Shown: piece after piece, positions 1 to 11,340 of the stretch
Layout: the number at the start of each line of letters is the position of its first letter
How positions within the stretch are numbered: position 1 is the stretch's first letter
Source of the DNA: JADJOY01 sp016713535 [NCBI: Deltaproteobacteria bacterium]
GTDB taxonomy: Bacteria; JADJOY01
NCBI GenBank assembly: GCA_016713535.1
Contig: JADJOY010000004.1
Span: 248,001-312,000 of the forward strand
DNA length: 64,000 bases
Direction: 5' to 3'
Notes under the pieces: model-generated
The model's database searches: none
The model's input: the letters and a program-made list of their open reading frames with translations, nothing else
What the model was told of the DNA's origin: nothing
Made by a program: the position numbers and the translations under genes

Positions 1-493
1 GCTCGGACCGGAACGCGGGGCCGAGCTGGAAGATCCGCGTGAGACCGCCCGCGAGGAGGCGTTTCAGCGAGAGCTCCGGTGACGTCGGCAGGTAGGCCAC
101 CGACTCGGCCGGGTAGGTGCTCGCATGGGGCGCGACCCGGAACGGCCGGATGTGCGGGTCCATGCCCGGGTTGGCGACGAGCGCCGGTGTCCGGGTCTCG
201 CGGAAGCCGCGTTCCGCCAGGAAGGACCGGATCGATCCCTCGACGCACTCCCGGGCGGCGACCGCGCGCAGCCGGCGTGGGTCGAGAACCCGATCGGTGA
301 AGGCGGTGGTCCGCGCAGGGGTGCGGTTCGGGGTGAGGACGCGGACCCGTCCGGCCGAGATCTCGAGGAGGTCGCCGCGCCGCGCATCCTCACCAGGCGC
401 GAGCGAGACGCGATGGGTACCGCGCTCGTCACGGATCTCCACGACGCCCGCACCGACCGCCACACAGCGTCCCCGGATGGGGCGATCGTCCAT
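1..493 (-). CDS. epmA: EpmA/GenX-like elongation factor P beta-lysine ligase, N-terminal part
   Basis: The gene is cut by the window edge; 164 residues are visible. The class II lysyl-tRNA-synthetase core is clear: ETRTPALVANPGMDPHI at about residues 98-114, then YLPTSPELSLKRLL and FQLGPAFRSE, the motif 1/2 region that binds lysine and ATP. EpmA-type enzymes attach beta-lysine to a conserved lysine of EF-P; there is no sign of a full LysRS anticodon domain. An extra ~60-residue beta-rich segment, possibly OB-like, precedes the core and is longer than in the standard ~325-residue EpmA. ATG at 493 gives the full domain. A shortened lysyl-tRNA synthetase is the alternative reading. Confidence 0.75.
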   Translation of the reverse strand, partial: MDDRPIRGRCVAVGAGVVEIRDERGTHRVSLAPGEDARRGDLLEISAGRVRVLTPNRTPARTTAFTDRVLDPRRLRAVAARECVEGSIRSFLAERGFRETRTPALVANPGMDPHIRPFRVAPHASTYPAESVAYLPTSPELSLKRLLAGGLTRIFQLGPAFRSE

Positions 494-551
494 CCCGCGA
501 GTGTAGCGCCACGGACGAGCGGGGCGGCGCCCCGGAACGGAGCCCGGAGAA

Positions 552-589
552 AGCACCGGTCAGCGCGGGATCTCGCGCTGACCGGTGCT
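552..589 (-). terminator. Strong hairpin, likely terminator
   Basis: A perfect 16-bp stem (arms 552-567 and 574-589, loop GGATCT) lies just past the stop codon of the secreted-protein gene ending at 601 and before the epmA start. There is no clear T-tract, so it may act as an mRNA 3'-end stabiliser as well as a terminator. Confidence 0.6.
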
Positions 590-600
590 GCGACAGGCCG

Positions 601-2847
601 CTATGCAGCCGGATCGGTGATCGTGACCAGGTACGAGGTGTTGCCGAGCCCGGCGTTGTCGACCTTCAGCCGGTAGTTGCGGCCGGCGGTCAGCGTGACC
701 GAAGAGAGCGCCGCGCTGCTGGCGCCAGACTTGGACGCGACCGGAACGAACACACCCGGGTTGTTGGTGTCCTCGACGAGAACCTCGAGCTCAGGGGTTG
801 CCGGGGCACCGGCGGGTGTCTCGTCCGCCCTGAGCTTCACGGCCTGGGTGACGGTGGTCGTGAGGTTCCAGGCGTCCGTGTCGCCGCAGCGCAAGGCCCC
901 GGTCCGGGTCACGGCGAGGTCGGTCGTGAGGAGGTCCTTCGTGAGGGCGATGGCCAGGCCGTCCTCATCGGTGGCGTCTACCCCGGGCCCGATGCAGACG
1001 GCGAACGCCCCCTGGCCGGACTTGTCGTTGTCGATCACCAGGACGTAGTCCCCGGCCTCGAGCACCGTGGCGTCGGCGTCACCGTCGCCGCTCGCCGGTG
1101 GCTCGATCGCGAGCGCGGCCGTGGCGGAGGGGTCGCGGGATCGCCGCGTCCAGCGATGTGGCGGGGAAGACTCGCACCAGGTTGTTGCCGTCACCGATGC
1201 CTTGGTCGTCGAAGCCGATGCCCACCTGTGCGGGAGCGGCGAGCGAGAAGGCGAAGTAGTGCTCGTCCCCGAAGGTGCTCAGGCCGGCGGTGGCGGGCGT
1301 GACCCACTGCGCATCGCCGGAGGTCACGATCAGGTCGGGGCGGTGGCGAGTGTCGAGAGCTCTGGCCCCATGCGCACCGTCGCGGTCGTGCCCGAGCCCG
1401 AGACGCGCGTGACCCGCGCGCTGACCAGGCCGTCGGTCGTGGTGAGGTCGCAGTTCTCGACGAAGAGATCGGCCGTGCCGGACGCGCTCGGACAGAGCGG
1501 CTCGAGGGTGGACGCGTTGCCGTCGCGATCGCCGAGGAGGTCGAGCCGGAACGTGCCGCTCGAGGTGTGGTCGAGCTGGAAGCTCGCGGCGGCGGCGAGA
1601 GGTAGCGGTCCCTGCGCGACGAGGTCGGCGCGGACCGCGACGTCGACGGGCCCCGCCGCGAGGCTGACGGCGACCGCGCCATCGGGCGCGAGCACGCAGC
1701 CGGCGCCAATGCACGGTCCCGCGAGCCCGATCGTGAGACCGTAGTTGAAGGTGCCGTTGACCAGGTTGTTGACCACCACCTGGTAGGTGTCCGGCGTGCC
1801 GGTGTCCACCGCGAAGGTGGCGTCGATGTCGCCGCTCTTCTTCTTGTTGGCGATGAGGCCGCCGCTGCTGCTCAGGCGAATCTCGTTGCTGCTCGAGGAC
1901 GCGTTGATCTGGTCCAGCGCGACCGTGACGTCGCTGACGCCGAAGGGCACGCTGAACTCGAAGCAGTCGCGGTCTCCGATCGGGCTGAGCGAGCGCCCCG
2001 CGATCTCGACCGGCGTCGCGAGGCTCGGCGAGACCGGCAGCACCTCGCAGGGTGCGGCGGTGTCGTCCTGGCCAGGATGAGGCCCGACGCTGAACGCGAA
2101 CGTGCCCTGTCCGGTCGGGTCGGTGTCCGACACGATCACCGTGTATTCACCGGTCGCCACGAGATCCAGCTCCGCGAGGTCGCTGGCGTCCAGGCTCAGG
2201 TCGCTGGAGCCGCTGTCCGACACGAGCGCCGTGACCTTGTCGGGACCGAGCACGGTCACCGTTCCGTTGCCCGGCGCGACGTTCACGTCGTCGAGATAGA
2301 GGTCGCGCGGGCCGGTCTGGCCGGCCCCGACCGTGAACCGGATCGTCTCGATCTCCCCGGGCGCCAGGCTCAGGTTCTGGGTGGCCCCCGCCGCGAGCGA
2401 GGTCGCCGGTAGGGTGTATCGCGGACTCATCGAGAGCTTGTAGGTACGCCCTGGAGTGCCGTCGACCTCGGTGAGCCGCACGTCGTAGGCGGCGCCCGAC
2501 GAGAACACCACGTCCTGGAGCAACGTGGGGTCGGGAGGCAGCCCAGGGCCGGCCGACCCGATCAGCGTGGTGGTTCCGGCGGCGTAGACCTCGAGCTTGT
2601 AGGTGCCGCCGGCCGGCGTTGCGTCTTCGGCGCGGAACGATGCCGCGATCGATGCGTTGTTCCCCGCGGCCGGTGCCGTGAACCGGTAGGTCACGGTGGC
2701 GCTGTCGGCGAGGGTGCTGCTGAGCTGCTGGGCGAACGTGATCGCTGGCGGTGGCGGCGAACAGCTGTCGCCGCGCAGCATGAAACCGATGACCGCGACC
2801 GCGTACCCCGCGGCGCGAAATCCACTCACTCGCTCCCGTGTCCTCAT
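601..2847 (-). CDS. Secreted multi-module beta-sandwich protein (frameshifted in this assembly)
   Basis: A signal-type N-terminus (MRTRERVSGF, then AAGYAVAVIGFML) is followed by about 720 residues of repeated Thr/Ser/Ala/Gly-rich modules. These have lines such as GEYTVIVSDTDPTGQGTFAF and GDYVLVIDNDKSGQGAF, which resemble bacterial pre-peptidase C-terminal (PPC-like) domains. No catalytic domain is seen. Two single-base indels break the frame: a G run at 1337-1340 that is one base short, and GGG at 1137-1139 that is one base long. Corrected, the protein is 748 residues and continuous. ATG at 2847 is preceded by a nine-G Shine-Dalgarno-like run. Function is unknown; a cell-surface or extracellular role is inferred. 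Confidence 0.6.
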
Positions 2848-3052
2848 GAGCCCCCCCCCGACTGCGTGATCGCGCCGGGACGTCCGGCGCGGCGGCGGGT
2901 CTGAGGGCAAGGGCGGTGCCGGATACGACCGGCACCCAGCGCTGAAAAGTCTTGGTTTGTCGCGGGTAAGGCGTGGTTCCGCGGTCCGGTGCCAACCGCC
3001 GTTGTCGGCTGCAGCCAACCGGCGGTGGCTCTCGGTTAGCGGGTCGCCGGGC

Positions 3053-3535
3053 TCACGTGCCGAGCGCGGCTTCGATCGCGGCGTTGAGGGCGGGATCCTT
3101 CGGGCTCACCGCGCTCTTGTAGAACCCGAGGACTCGCCCGTCTTTCCCCACCAGGTACTTGCAGAAGTTCCAGTCCGGGACATCGCCGCCCGCGGTCAGG
3201 AAACCATAGACGGGTGACTGGCCCGGGCCGGGTTGGGTCGTGAGCTTCTCGAACATCGGGAAGCCCACCCCGAACTTCGTCTCGCAGAAGCTCTGGATCT
3301 GCTCGGCGGTGCCCGGCTCCTGGCCGCCGAACTCGTTCGACGGGAACCCCAGGACGGCGAAGCCGCGCGGTCCGTAGGTCTCGTGGAGCCGCTGGAGTCC
3401 CTTGTATTGCGGGGTGTAGCCGCACTCGCTCGCGACGTTCACGCACAGCGTGACGCGCCCCGCGAAGTCCGACAGGGCGACCGGCTTTCCGGCGAGCGAG
3501 TTGACGGTGATGTCGTGGAGGGAGCTCGAGGCCAT
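3053..3535 (-). CDS. Glutathione peroxidase family thiol peroxidase
   Basis: This is a 160-residue GPx-family protein that reduces hydrogen and organic peroxides, probably with thioredoxin as partner as in most bacterial members. It carries the family signatures NVASECGYTPQY (peroxidatic Cys, not selenocysteine), GFPSNEFGGQEPG (active-site Gln) and WNFCKYLV (active-site Trp and Asn). ATG at 3535 is chosen because a GGGAGA ribosome site lies about 8 bases upstream; longer readings add a low-complexity Arg/Ala stretch. It stands alone between the secreted-protein gene and nuoN, all on the minus strand. Confidence 0.9.
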   Translation of the reverse strand: MASSSLHDITVNSLAGKPVALSDFAGRVTLCVNVASECGYTPQYKGLQRLHETYGPRGFAVLGFPSNEFGGQEPGTAEQIQSFCETKFGVGFPMFEKLTTQPGPGQSPVYGFLTAGGDVPDWNFCKYLVGKDGRVLGFYKSAVSPKDPALNAAIEAALGT

Positions 3536-3646
3536 GGAGATCATCTCCCGTGCGCGGAGGGTTGGCGCGCGCAACCTACCACGCGCTCGCGCCGGCTCCG
3601 GCGCGGAGCGCGCACGCCAGACCAAGGACCGCGGCCGACGAGGGGA

Positions 3647-5116
3647 TCAGGGAAGGGGGATGGCGGCCTGTTCGGCGAGTCCCTGCACGAGTGACGGCAG
3701 GATACCCAGCACGAACACGCTGGCGACCGAGGCGACCACGACCAGGCGCACGCCGACGGTCGGTGGTTCCGTGATGTATTCGCGGGCCGGCTCGGCCATG
3801 TACATCTTCACGATCACGGTCAGGTAGTAGCCGAGGCTGAGCGCGCTGGTGAGCGCGATGAGGACCGCTGGTCCGATCATGTGCGCCTTCACCGCGGCAT
3901 TGAACACCAGGAACTTGCCGAAGAAGCCGGCCGTCGGCGGGATCCCGGCGAGCGACAGCAGGCAAGCGGAGAGCGCGAACGCGAGGCCTGGGTGGGTCTT
4001 GTAGAGACCCGCGATGTCGTCGAGGTTGAGGTTTCGGTCACCCTTCTCCCCGATCGCCACCAGGACGGCGAATGCGCCGAGGTTCCCGGCCAGATACGCA
4101 GCCAGGTAGAAGAGCACCGCCGAGGTCCCCGCCGGATGGCCCGCAGCGACGCCCGCCAGCAGGTAGCCGGAGTGGGCGATCGACGAGTACGCCAGCATCC
4201 GCTTGAGGTCCCGCTGCACCAGGGCCGCGAGGTTGCCGACCACCATCGTCGCAATCGCGAGCCACTTCACGGCTTCGGTCCAGAGCATCGGATGAGCGCC
4301 GAAGCCCACTCGCAGGATGCGAAGCGCCAGCGCGAAGGCCGCTGCCTTCACCGCCGACGACATGAACGCGGTCACGGGTGTGGGCGCACCCTGATACACG
4401 TCGGGCGTCCAGAGGTGAAAAGGCACCGCCGCGATCTTGAAGCCGAGCCCCGCGAGCAGCAGCGCGAGCCCGATCTGCGCGAGCCGGACGGTGTTCGGGT
4501 TGTCGCTCGCGAGCGCGCGCGCCACCAGGTCGAGCCGCACCGAGCCGGCCGCGCCGTACATGAACGTGATGCCGTAGAGGAAGATCGCTGATGCGAAGGC
4601 CCCGAGGAGGAAGTACTTGAGGGCTGCCTCGACCGAGCCGTCGACGGTGCGCTGGTAGCCCGCGAGGACGTACACGGCGAGGCTCATGATCTCGAGCCCG
4701 AGGAAGAGCACCATCAGGTCCGTGCCCATCGCGAGCACCGACATGCCGGCGACCGCGAAGACCACGAGCGGGTAGATCTCGCCGGCCTTGACGCCTTCGC
4801 GGGCCATGTAGCTCGGCGCCAGCGCCAGTGTGCCGAGCCCCGTGAGGATGCACACGACAGTCACGAACACGCCCAGACCATCCACGGTGAGCATGCTGGT
4901 GAAGGACCGCGCGTCGGCTGCCGTGGCGTGAGGCACCAGCGGATGAACGAACCACAGCAGCGTGGCCACCAGCACCGCCGCCGCGGCACCGGCCGACACG
5001 AGCGGATTTCGCCCCTTCCCCTTGGCGTCGAGGAGCAGCACGCCGAGCCCCCCGACGGAGAGCAGCGTCATCGGTACGGCGGCGATCCAATCGAACTGGA
5101 CGGGCGGGAAATGCAC
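3647..5116 (-). CDS. nuoN: NADH-quinone oxidoreductase subunit N
   Basis: This antiporter-like subunit of the complex I membrane arm has 489 residues (family usually 480-500) and about 14 transmembrane helices. Family motifs are present: the Glu of FLGLEIMSLAVYVL, the Lys of ALKYFLLGAF and FKIAAVPFHLWTPDVYQGAP, and the later Lys of LKRMLAYSSIAHSGYLL, which line the proton path. The start is GTG at 5116, with GGAG nine bases upstream and 35 bases after the nuoM stop. Upstream in-frame sequence is not nuoN-like. It is the last gene of the operon. Confidence 0.93.
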   Translation of the reverse strand: MHFPPVQFDWIAAVPMTLLSVGGLGVLLLDAKGKGRNPLVSAGAAAAVLVATLLWFVHPLVPHATAADARSFTSMLTVDGLGVFVTVVCILTGLGTLALAPSYMAREGVKAGEIYPLVVFAVAGMSVLAMGTDLMVLFLGLEIMSLAVYVLAGYQRTVDGSVEAALKYFLLGAFASAIFLYGITFMYGAAGSVRLDLVARALASDNPNTVRLAQIGLALLLAGLGFKIAAVPFHLWTPDVYQGAPTPVTAFMSSAVKAAAFALALRILRVGFGAHPMLWTEAVKWLAIATMVVGNLAALVQRDLKRMLAYSSIAHSGYLLAGVAAGHPAGTSAVLFYLAAYLAGNLGAFAVLVAIGEKGDRNLNLDDIAGLYKTHPGLAFALSACLLSLAGIPPTAGFFGKFLVFNAAVKAHMIGPAVLIALTSALSLGYYLTVIVKMYMAEPAREYITEPPTVGVRLVVVASVASVFVLGILPSLVQGLAEQAAIPLP

Positions 5117-5150
5117 GGGCGTCGGCTCCGCGGATGAATGCTCGGACGGC

Positions 5151-6743
5151 TCAGGGCGAGCCGATGATGCGACTCTGGCGCTCCATGGCGCGGTGCACGG
5201 GCTCGCCCATGGCGGTGGCGTAATCCTCTCGAACACGTTCGGCGATCCGCGTGAGCTCGGGCTCCGCGCGCTCGAGCAGCGCGCGCGGGTACACCCCGAT
5301 CCACACGCACGGGGCAAGCATGAGCAGCAGGATGGCGATCTCGCGCTTGCCGAGGTCGACCAGCGAGCGGTTCTCGTCGTGCGTGATCGGCCCGAAGAAG
5401 ATCTTCTGGTAGGCGGTGAGCATGTAGACCGCGCCCCAGATCATGCCGGTCGCGATCACGAGCGCCATCCACTTCGAGGCCTGGAAGGCACCGGTCAGCA
5501 CCAGCAATTCACCGACGAAGCCGTTCAGGCCGGGCAGGCCGATCGACGAGAGCGTCACCACCAGAAACAGCGCGGCGAACACCGGCATCACCTTGGCGAT
5601 GCCGCCGAACGCGGCGAGCTCGCGGGTGTGCCGCCGCTCGTAGATCATCCCGACCAGGAAGAAGAGCGCCCCGGTCGAGAGGCCGTGGTTGATCATCTGC
5701 AGCAATGCACCCTGCAGACCTTCGACGTTGAGCACGAACAAGCCGATCATCACGTAGCCGAGGTGGCTCACGCTGGAGTACGCGACCAGCTTCTTCACGT
5801 CCTGCTGCACGCTCGCGACCCACGCGCCGTAGACCACGCCGACGGTCGCGAGGCCGAAGATCCACGGCGCCGCCTCGATCGCCGCGACCGGGAAGAGCGG
5901 CATCGCGAACCGGATGAAGCCATAGGTGCCCATCTTGAGAAGGATGCCGGCGAGGATCACCGAGCCGCCCGTCGGGGCCTCGACGTGGGCATCCGGGAGC
6001 CAGGTGTGGAACGGGAAGAGCGGTACCTTGATGGCGAAGCTGAGCGCGAACGCCGCGAACAGCCACAACTGGACGCTCGGCGGGATACGCGCGTGGGACG
6101 ACATCAGATCGACGAGGTCGAACGAGAGCCGACCTCCGTTGAGTCCGGCGACGACGAACGCCAGCTTCACGATCGCCACCAGCATCAGCAGGCTGCCGAC
6201 CAAGGTGTAGAGGAAGAACTTGACCGTTGCGTAGATCCGCCGCTTACCGCCCCAGATCCCGATCAGGAAGTACATCGGGAGGAGCATCACCTCCCAGAAC
6301 ACGTAGAAGAGGAAGAGGTCGACGGCGAGGAAGGCGCCGAGCATCGCGCTCTCGAGCGCGAGCATCGCGGCGTGGTAGCCGGCGACTCGCTTCTCGACGC
6401 TGTTCCACGATCCCAGGATCACGAGCGGCGTGAGAAAGGTCGTGAGGAGGATCAGGAAGTGGCTGATCCCGTCGATCTTGAGGTGGTAGGTGATGCCGAG
6501 GGACGGGACCCAGCGGAACTGGACCTCGTCCGAAACCAGGCGTCCCTCGTGCGCGAGAGGCCCTCCCGGCGTGCCCAGGAACACCGCCAGGCTCACCACG
6601 AACGTCACGCCCGAGAAGATCAGCGCGATCTGGCGTACCGAGCGATCGTCGAGCCCGCGGACGGCGAGGAGGAGCACCGCGCCCACCAATGGCAGCAGGA
6701 GCAGCACGGTCAGGGGATGGAGCACGGCGAAGAGGGACGTCAT
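5151..6743 (-). CDS. nuoM: NADH-quinone oxidoreductase subunit M
   Basis: A 530-residue antiporter-like subunit of complex I. The essential Glu is at residue 151 in FYVFWEVMLLPMYFLIG, and the conserved Lys/His segment is AIKVPLFPFHTWLPDAHVEA. The rest is hydrophobic with the expected 14-helix pattern and a VKKLVAYSSVSHLGYVM broken-helix signature. It sits between nuoL (40 bases) and nuoN (35 bases) on the same strand. The frame is intact over its whole length. Confidence 0.95.
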   Translation of the reverse strand: MTSLFAVLHPLTVLLLLPLVGAVLLLAVRGLDDRSVRQIALIFSGVTFVVSLAVFLGTPGGPLAHEGRLVSDEVQFRWVPSLGITYHLKIDGISHFLILLTTFLTPLVILGSWNSVEKRVAGYHAAMLALESAMLGAFLAVDLFLFYVFWEVMLLPMYFLIGIWGGKRRIYATVKFFLYTLVGSLLMLVAIVKLAFVVAGLNGGRLSFDLVDLMSSHARIPPSVQLWLFAAFALSFAIKVPLFPFHTWLPDAHVEAPTGGSVILAGILLKMGTYGFIRFAMPLFPVAAIEAAPWIFGLATVGVVYGAWVASVQQDVKKLVAYSSVSHLGYVMIGLFVLNVEGLQGALLQMINHGLSTGALFFLVGMIYERRHTRELAAFGGIAKVMPVFAALFLVVTLSSIGLPGLNGFVGELLVLTGAFQASKWMALVIATGMIWGAVYMLTAYQKIFFGPITHDENRSLVDLGKREIAILLLMLAPCVWIGVYPRALLERAEPELTRIAERVREDYATAMGEPVHRAMERQSRIIGSP

Positions 6744-6783
6744 GGTTCGGCGCTCGCGGGCTCGTCGGACTTGGTCTCGAGGC

Positions 6784-8740
<1,957 letters not shown>

Positions 8741-8744
<4 letters not shown>

Positions 8745-9043
8745 CCGTTCAGGCTCCTGAGCTCGTCGATGTTGACCGTCTTGCGAGAGCGGAACACCGC
8801 GATGATGATCGCGAGCCCGACCGCGACCTCGGCCGCGGCTACGGTCATGCCGAAGAACACCAGCACCTGCCCGTCGAGCGCTTCACGGAACCGCGAGAAC
8901 GCGACCAGCCCGAGGTGCGAGGCGTTGAGCATCAGCTCGACGCTCATGAACACGATCAGGGCGTTGCGCCGGACCAGCACGCCGGCCGCGCCGATCGCGA
9001 ACAGCATCGCGCTGAGCCCGATGTAGTGCGCGAGCGGGATCAC
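8741..9043 (-). CDS. nuoK: NADH-quinone oxidoreductase subunit K
   Basis: A 100-residue, three-helix subunit of complex I. The two conserved buried Glu residues are present in [17 protein letters not shown] and [14 protein letters not shown], the route for protons near the quinone site. It overlaps nuoJ by four bases and nuoL by four bases, a sign of translational coupling. Length equals the family norm. Confidence 0.95.
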
Positions 9044-9594
9044 GAGTTCCTCCGTGACGCCGTGCTCTTGGCGACGCTGTCACGCTTCGCCATCACGACC
9101 GTGCCGACCAGCGCCACCAGCAGCAACACACCCGCGACCTCGAACGGCAGCAGGTACGGTCCGAACAGGAGCTCGCCGACGAGCCGCGAGTTGCCACCGA
9201 GCTCGGCCACTCGCTCGGGCGCCATCCCGGCCGTCGTCGGCACGCGGATGTCACCCCGCACCGCGTGGATCACCAGCCCGACGAACGCCGCGCCGAGAGC
9301 GCCCATGATCGTCGCTTTCGGGATGCCCTCCGGTGGTCCGGTGCGCGCCGGAACCGTGCCGAGGTCGAGGAGCATGATCACGAACGTGAAGAGCACCATG
9401 ATCGCGCCGGCGTAAACCGTGACCTGCACGGCCGCGACGAAGTGCGCCTCGAGGAGCGCGTAGAGCCCCGCCACGAAGCACAAGCTCACCACGAGGTTGA
9501 GCGCGCTCGTGATGGGGTTGCGGACCAGCACCACTCCGAGAGCCGAGACGAGCGCTCCCAGGGCCAGGACGTAGAAGGCGATCTGAGCGCTCAT
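9040..9594 (-). CDS. nuoJ: NADH-quinone oxidoreductase subunit J
   Basis: A 184-residue, five-helix subunit of complex I; the helix [20 protein letters not shown] is the well-known NuoJ TM3 signature with its pi-bulge. The C-terminus ends [17 protein letters not shown]. It follows nuoH by 45 bases. In standard operons nuoI (the 2x4Fe-4S subunit) lies between H and J; it is absent here. Confidence 0.94.
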   Translation of the reverse strand: MSAQIAFYVLALGALVSALGVVLVRNPITSALNLVVSLCFVAGLYALLEAHFVAAVQVTVYAGAIMVLFTFVIMLLDLGTVPARTGPPEGIPKATIMGALGAAFVGLVIHAVRGDIRVPTTAGMAPERVAELGGNSRLVGELLFGPYLLPFEVAGVLLLVALVGTVVMAKRDSVAKSTASRRNS

Positions 9595-9639
9595 CGGAAG
9601 TTCGTCGGGTCGGATCGAGGCGGTCGAGCGGGTGGCGGA

Positions 9640-10722
9640 TCAGCTCTTCATCCCGCCGAGCATCCAGATCCACGCGGCGGTGAGCGGCAGGTTGGCGATC
9701 GCGAGCGGCATGAGCCGCTTCCAGCCCAGGTGCATGAGCTGGTCGTAGCGGAAGCGCGGCAGCGTCCAGCGCACCAAGAGCTGGAGCCAGCACAGCACGA
9801 TCACCTTGCCGAAGAAGGTCGCGACGCCGAGCAGTACCCGAGGCAGCGCGGGCAGCGCCATCAGGTTCACGTACGGGATCTGCCAGCCGCCGAAGTAGAG
9901 CGTCGCGACGAGCGCCGACACCACCACGATCGAGGCGAACTCGCCGAGGAAGAACATGCCCCACTTCATCCCTGAATACTCGACGTTGAAGCCGGCCACG
10001 AGCTCGCTCTCGCCCTCGGGCAGGTCGAAGGGCGTTCGCTTGGTCTCGGCGATGAGCGCGGTGAACAGCAGGACGAAGCCGAGCGGCTGGTAGAAGATCC
10101 CCCACTTCGGGAGGATCGGCAGACCGCCGAGCCGGAAGTACTCGCCCTGGAGCTCGACGATCTTGTTCATCTCGAGCGTGCCGTACGTCATCACGATGCC
10201 GATGATCGCGAGCCCCATGGGGATCTCGTAGCTGATCATCTGCGCGGTCGCGCGGACGGTGCCGAGCAGCGAATACTTGTTGTTCGACGCCCAGCCGGCG
10301 AGCGCGATGCCGTACACGCCGAGCGAGCTCACGGCCAGCACGAACAGGATGCCCACGTCGAGGTTGGCGACCTGCAGCTCGATGTGGCGCCCGGCCACGT
10401 CGAAGCTGGGACCGAAGGGAACCACCGCCAGCGCCACCAGCGCCGGGAACATCGCGATCGCCGGAGCGAGCGTGTGGTAGAGCCGGTGGGCGCCCGCGGG
10501 GATGAAGTCTTCCTTCATGATCATCTTGAGCCCATCCGCCATGATCTGGATGAGGCCGAGCGCCTTGACGCCCAAGATGTTGATGCGGTTCGGGCCGATG
10601 CGATCCTGGATCAGCGCGGCCTGCTTGCGCTCGGCCCAGGTCATGAGCGCCCCGAAGTGGAGCACCACGATGAGGACGAAGGCGACCTTCGCAACGACGA
10701 TCAGGATGGAGATCAGGTCCAC
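9640..10722 (-). CDS. nuoH: NADH-quinone oxidoreductase subunit H
   Basis: The quinone-chamber subunit of complex I, 360 residues, eight or more helices. Signatures are AERKQAALIQDRIGPNR at the first loop, LMTWAER, and ETKRTPFDLPEGESELVAGFNVEYSG, which forms the acidic quinone/proton channel. The start is GTG at 10722. It is preceded directly by nuoA (57 bases), with none of nuoB-C-D-E-F-G between, which is unusual. Confidence 0.95.
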   Translation of the reverse strand: MDLISILIVVAKVAFVLIVVLHFGALMTWAERKQAALIQDRIGPNRINILGVKALGLIQIMADGLKMIMKEDFIPAGAHRLYHTLAPAIAMFPALVALAVVPFGPSFDVAGRHIELQVANLDVGILFVLAVSSLGVYGIALAGWASNNKYSLLGTVRATAQMISYEIPMGLAIIGIVMTYGTLEMNKIVELQGEYFRLGGLPILPKWGIFYQPLGFVLLFTALIAETKRTPFDLPEGESELVAGFNVEYSGMKWGMFFLGEFASIVVVSALVATLYFGGWQIPYVNLMALPALPRVLLGVATFFGKVIVLCWLQLLVRWTLPRFRYDQLMHLGWKRLMPLAIANLPLTAAWIWMLGGMKS

Positions 10723-10779
10723 GATTGGCTCGGCTCGGCAGTCGCCCTGGGGTGCGGAGTCGTATGCCTCAGGCCCGTC

Positions 10780-11133
10780 TCATTCCCACTCGAGGGCGCC
10801 GCGCCACCACACGTAGGCGAGGCCGCCGACCAGCAGGGTGAGGAAGAAGCCCATCTCCATGATCCCGAGCCCACCGAGCTCGCGGAACAAGATGGCCCAC
10901 GGGTAGAGGAACACGACTTCGATGTCGAAGAGCAGGAACAGCATCGCCACGATGTAGAACCGCACCGCAAAGCGATCGTGCGCGGGCCCGGACGGTGGGT
11001 TGCCGCACTCGAACGGGTCGCTCTTGATGGGCGACGGAGCCTTGGGGCCGAAGGCGTGGCAGAAGAACAGGAAGACGCCGATGAGGAGTACCGCGGCGGC
11101 GAAACTGATGAGGACCGGAACGTACGGATTCAT
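10780..11133 (-). CDS. nuoA: NADH-quinone oxidoreductase subunit A
   Basis: A 117-residue, three-helix subunit of complex I and first gene of this operon. The family signature is complete: SDPFECGNPPSGPAHDRF (the loop at the quinone site) followed by FYIVAMLFLLFDIEVVFLYPW. ATG is at 11133. It diverges from hemL across about 200 bases; a TTGACA-like -35 sits on the minus strand at 11263-11268, but no convincing -10 partner was found. Confidence 0.95.
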   Translation of the reverse strand: MNPYVPVLISFAAAVLLIGVFLFFCHAFGPKAPSPIKSDPFECGNPPSGPAHDRFAVRFYIVAMLFLLFDIEVVFLYPWAILFRELGGLGIMEMGFFLTLLVGGLAYVWWRGALEWE

Positions 11134-11262
11134 CGGACGGACCGTGAGCGGGCGGCCTCGATCGCCAGGACCGGCACCTGCGTCGCTGGGGGAATCTCCG
11201 ACGAGCGCGTGATGCGGTGCGGCACGCCGGAGGGTGCCAACCGTGGCGCATGCGCGTTCGCA

Positions 11263-11292
11263 TTGTCAAGCGTCGAAAGCGAGGGCTATACC
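11263..11292 (+). promoter_or_regulatory. Sigma-70-type promoter for hemL
   Basis: A -35 TTGTCA (11263-11268) is 18 bases from a -10 TATACC (11287-11292). Transcription would start near 11299, about 40 bases before the hemL ATG. The -35 hexamer reads TTGACA on the other strand, so the site may also serve the divergent nuo operon. Confidence 0.5.
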
Positions 11293-11340
11293 CGCGCTCG
11301 CGACGCGCGCCGCGAGGTGGCTCGCCGCATCGAGGACCGC

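Noticed and set aside
3053-3535. Selenocysteine in the glutathione peroxidase
   Set aside because: The active-site codon is a Cys codon in frame, with no internal TGA.
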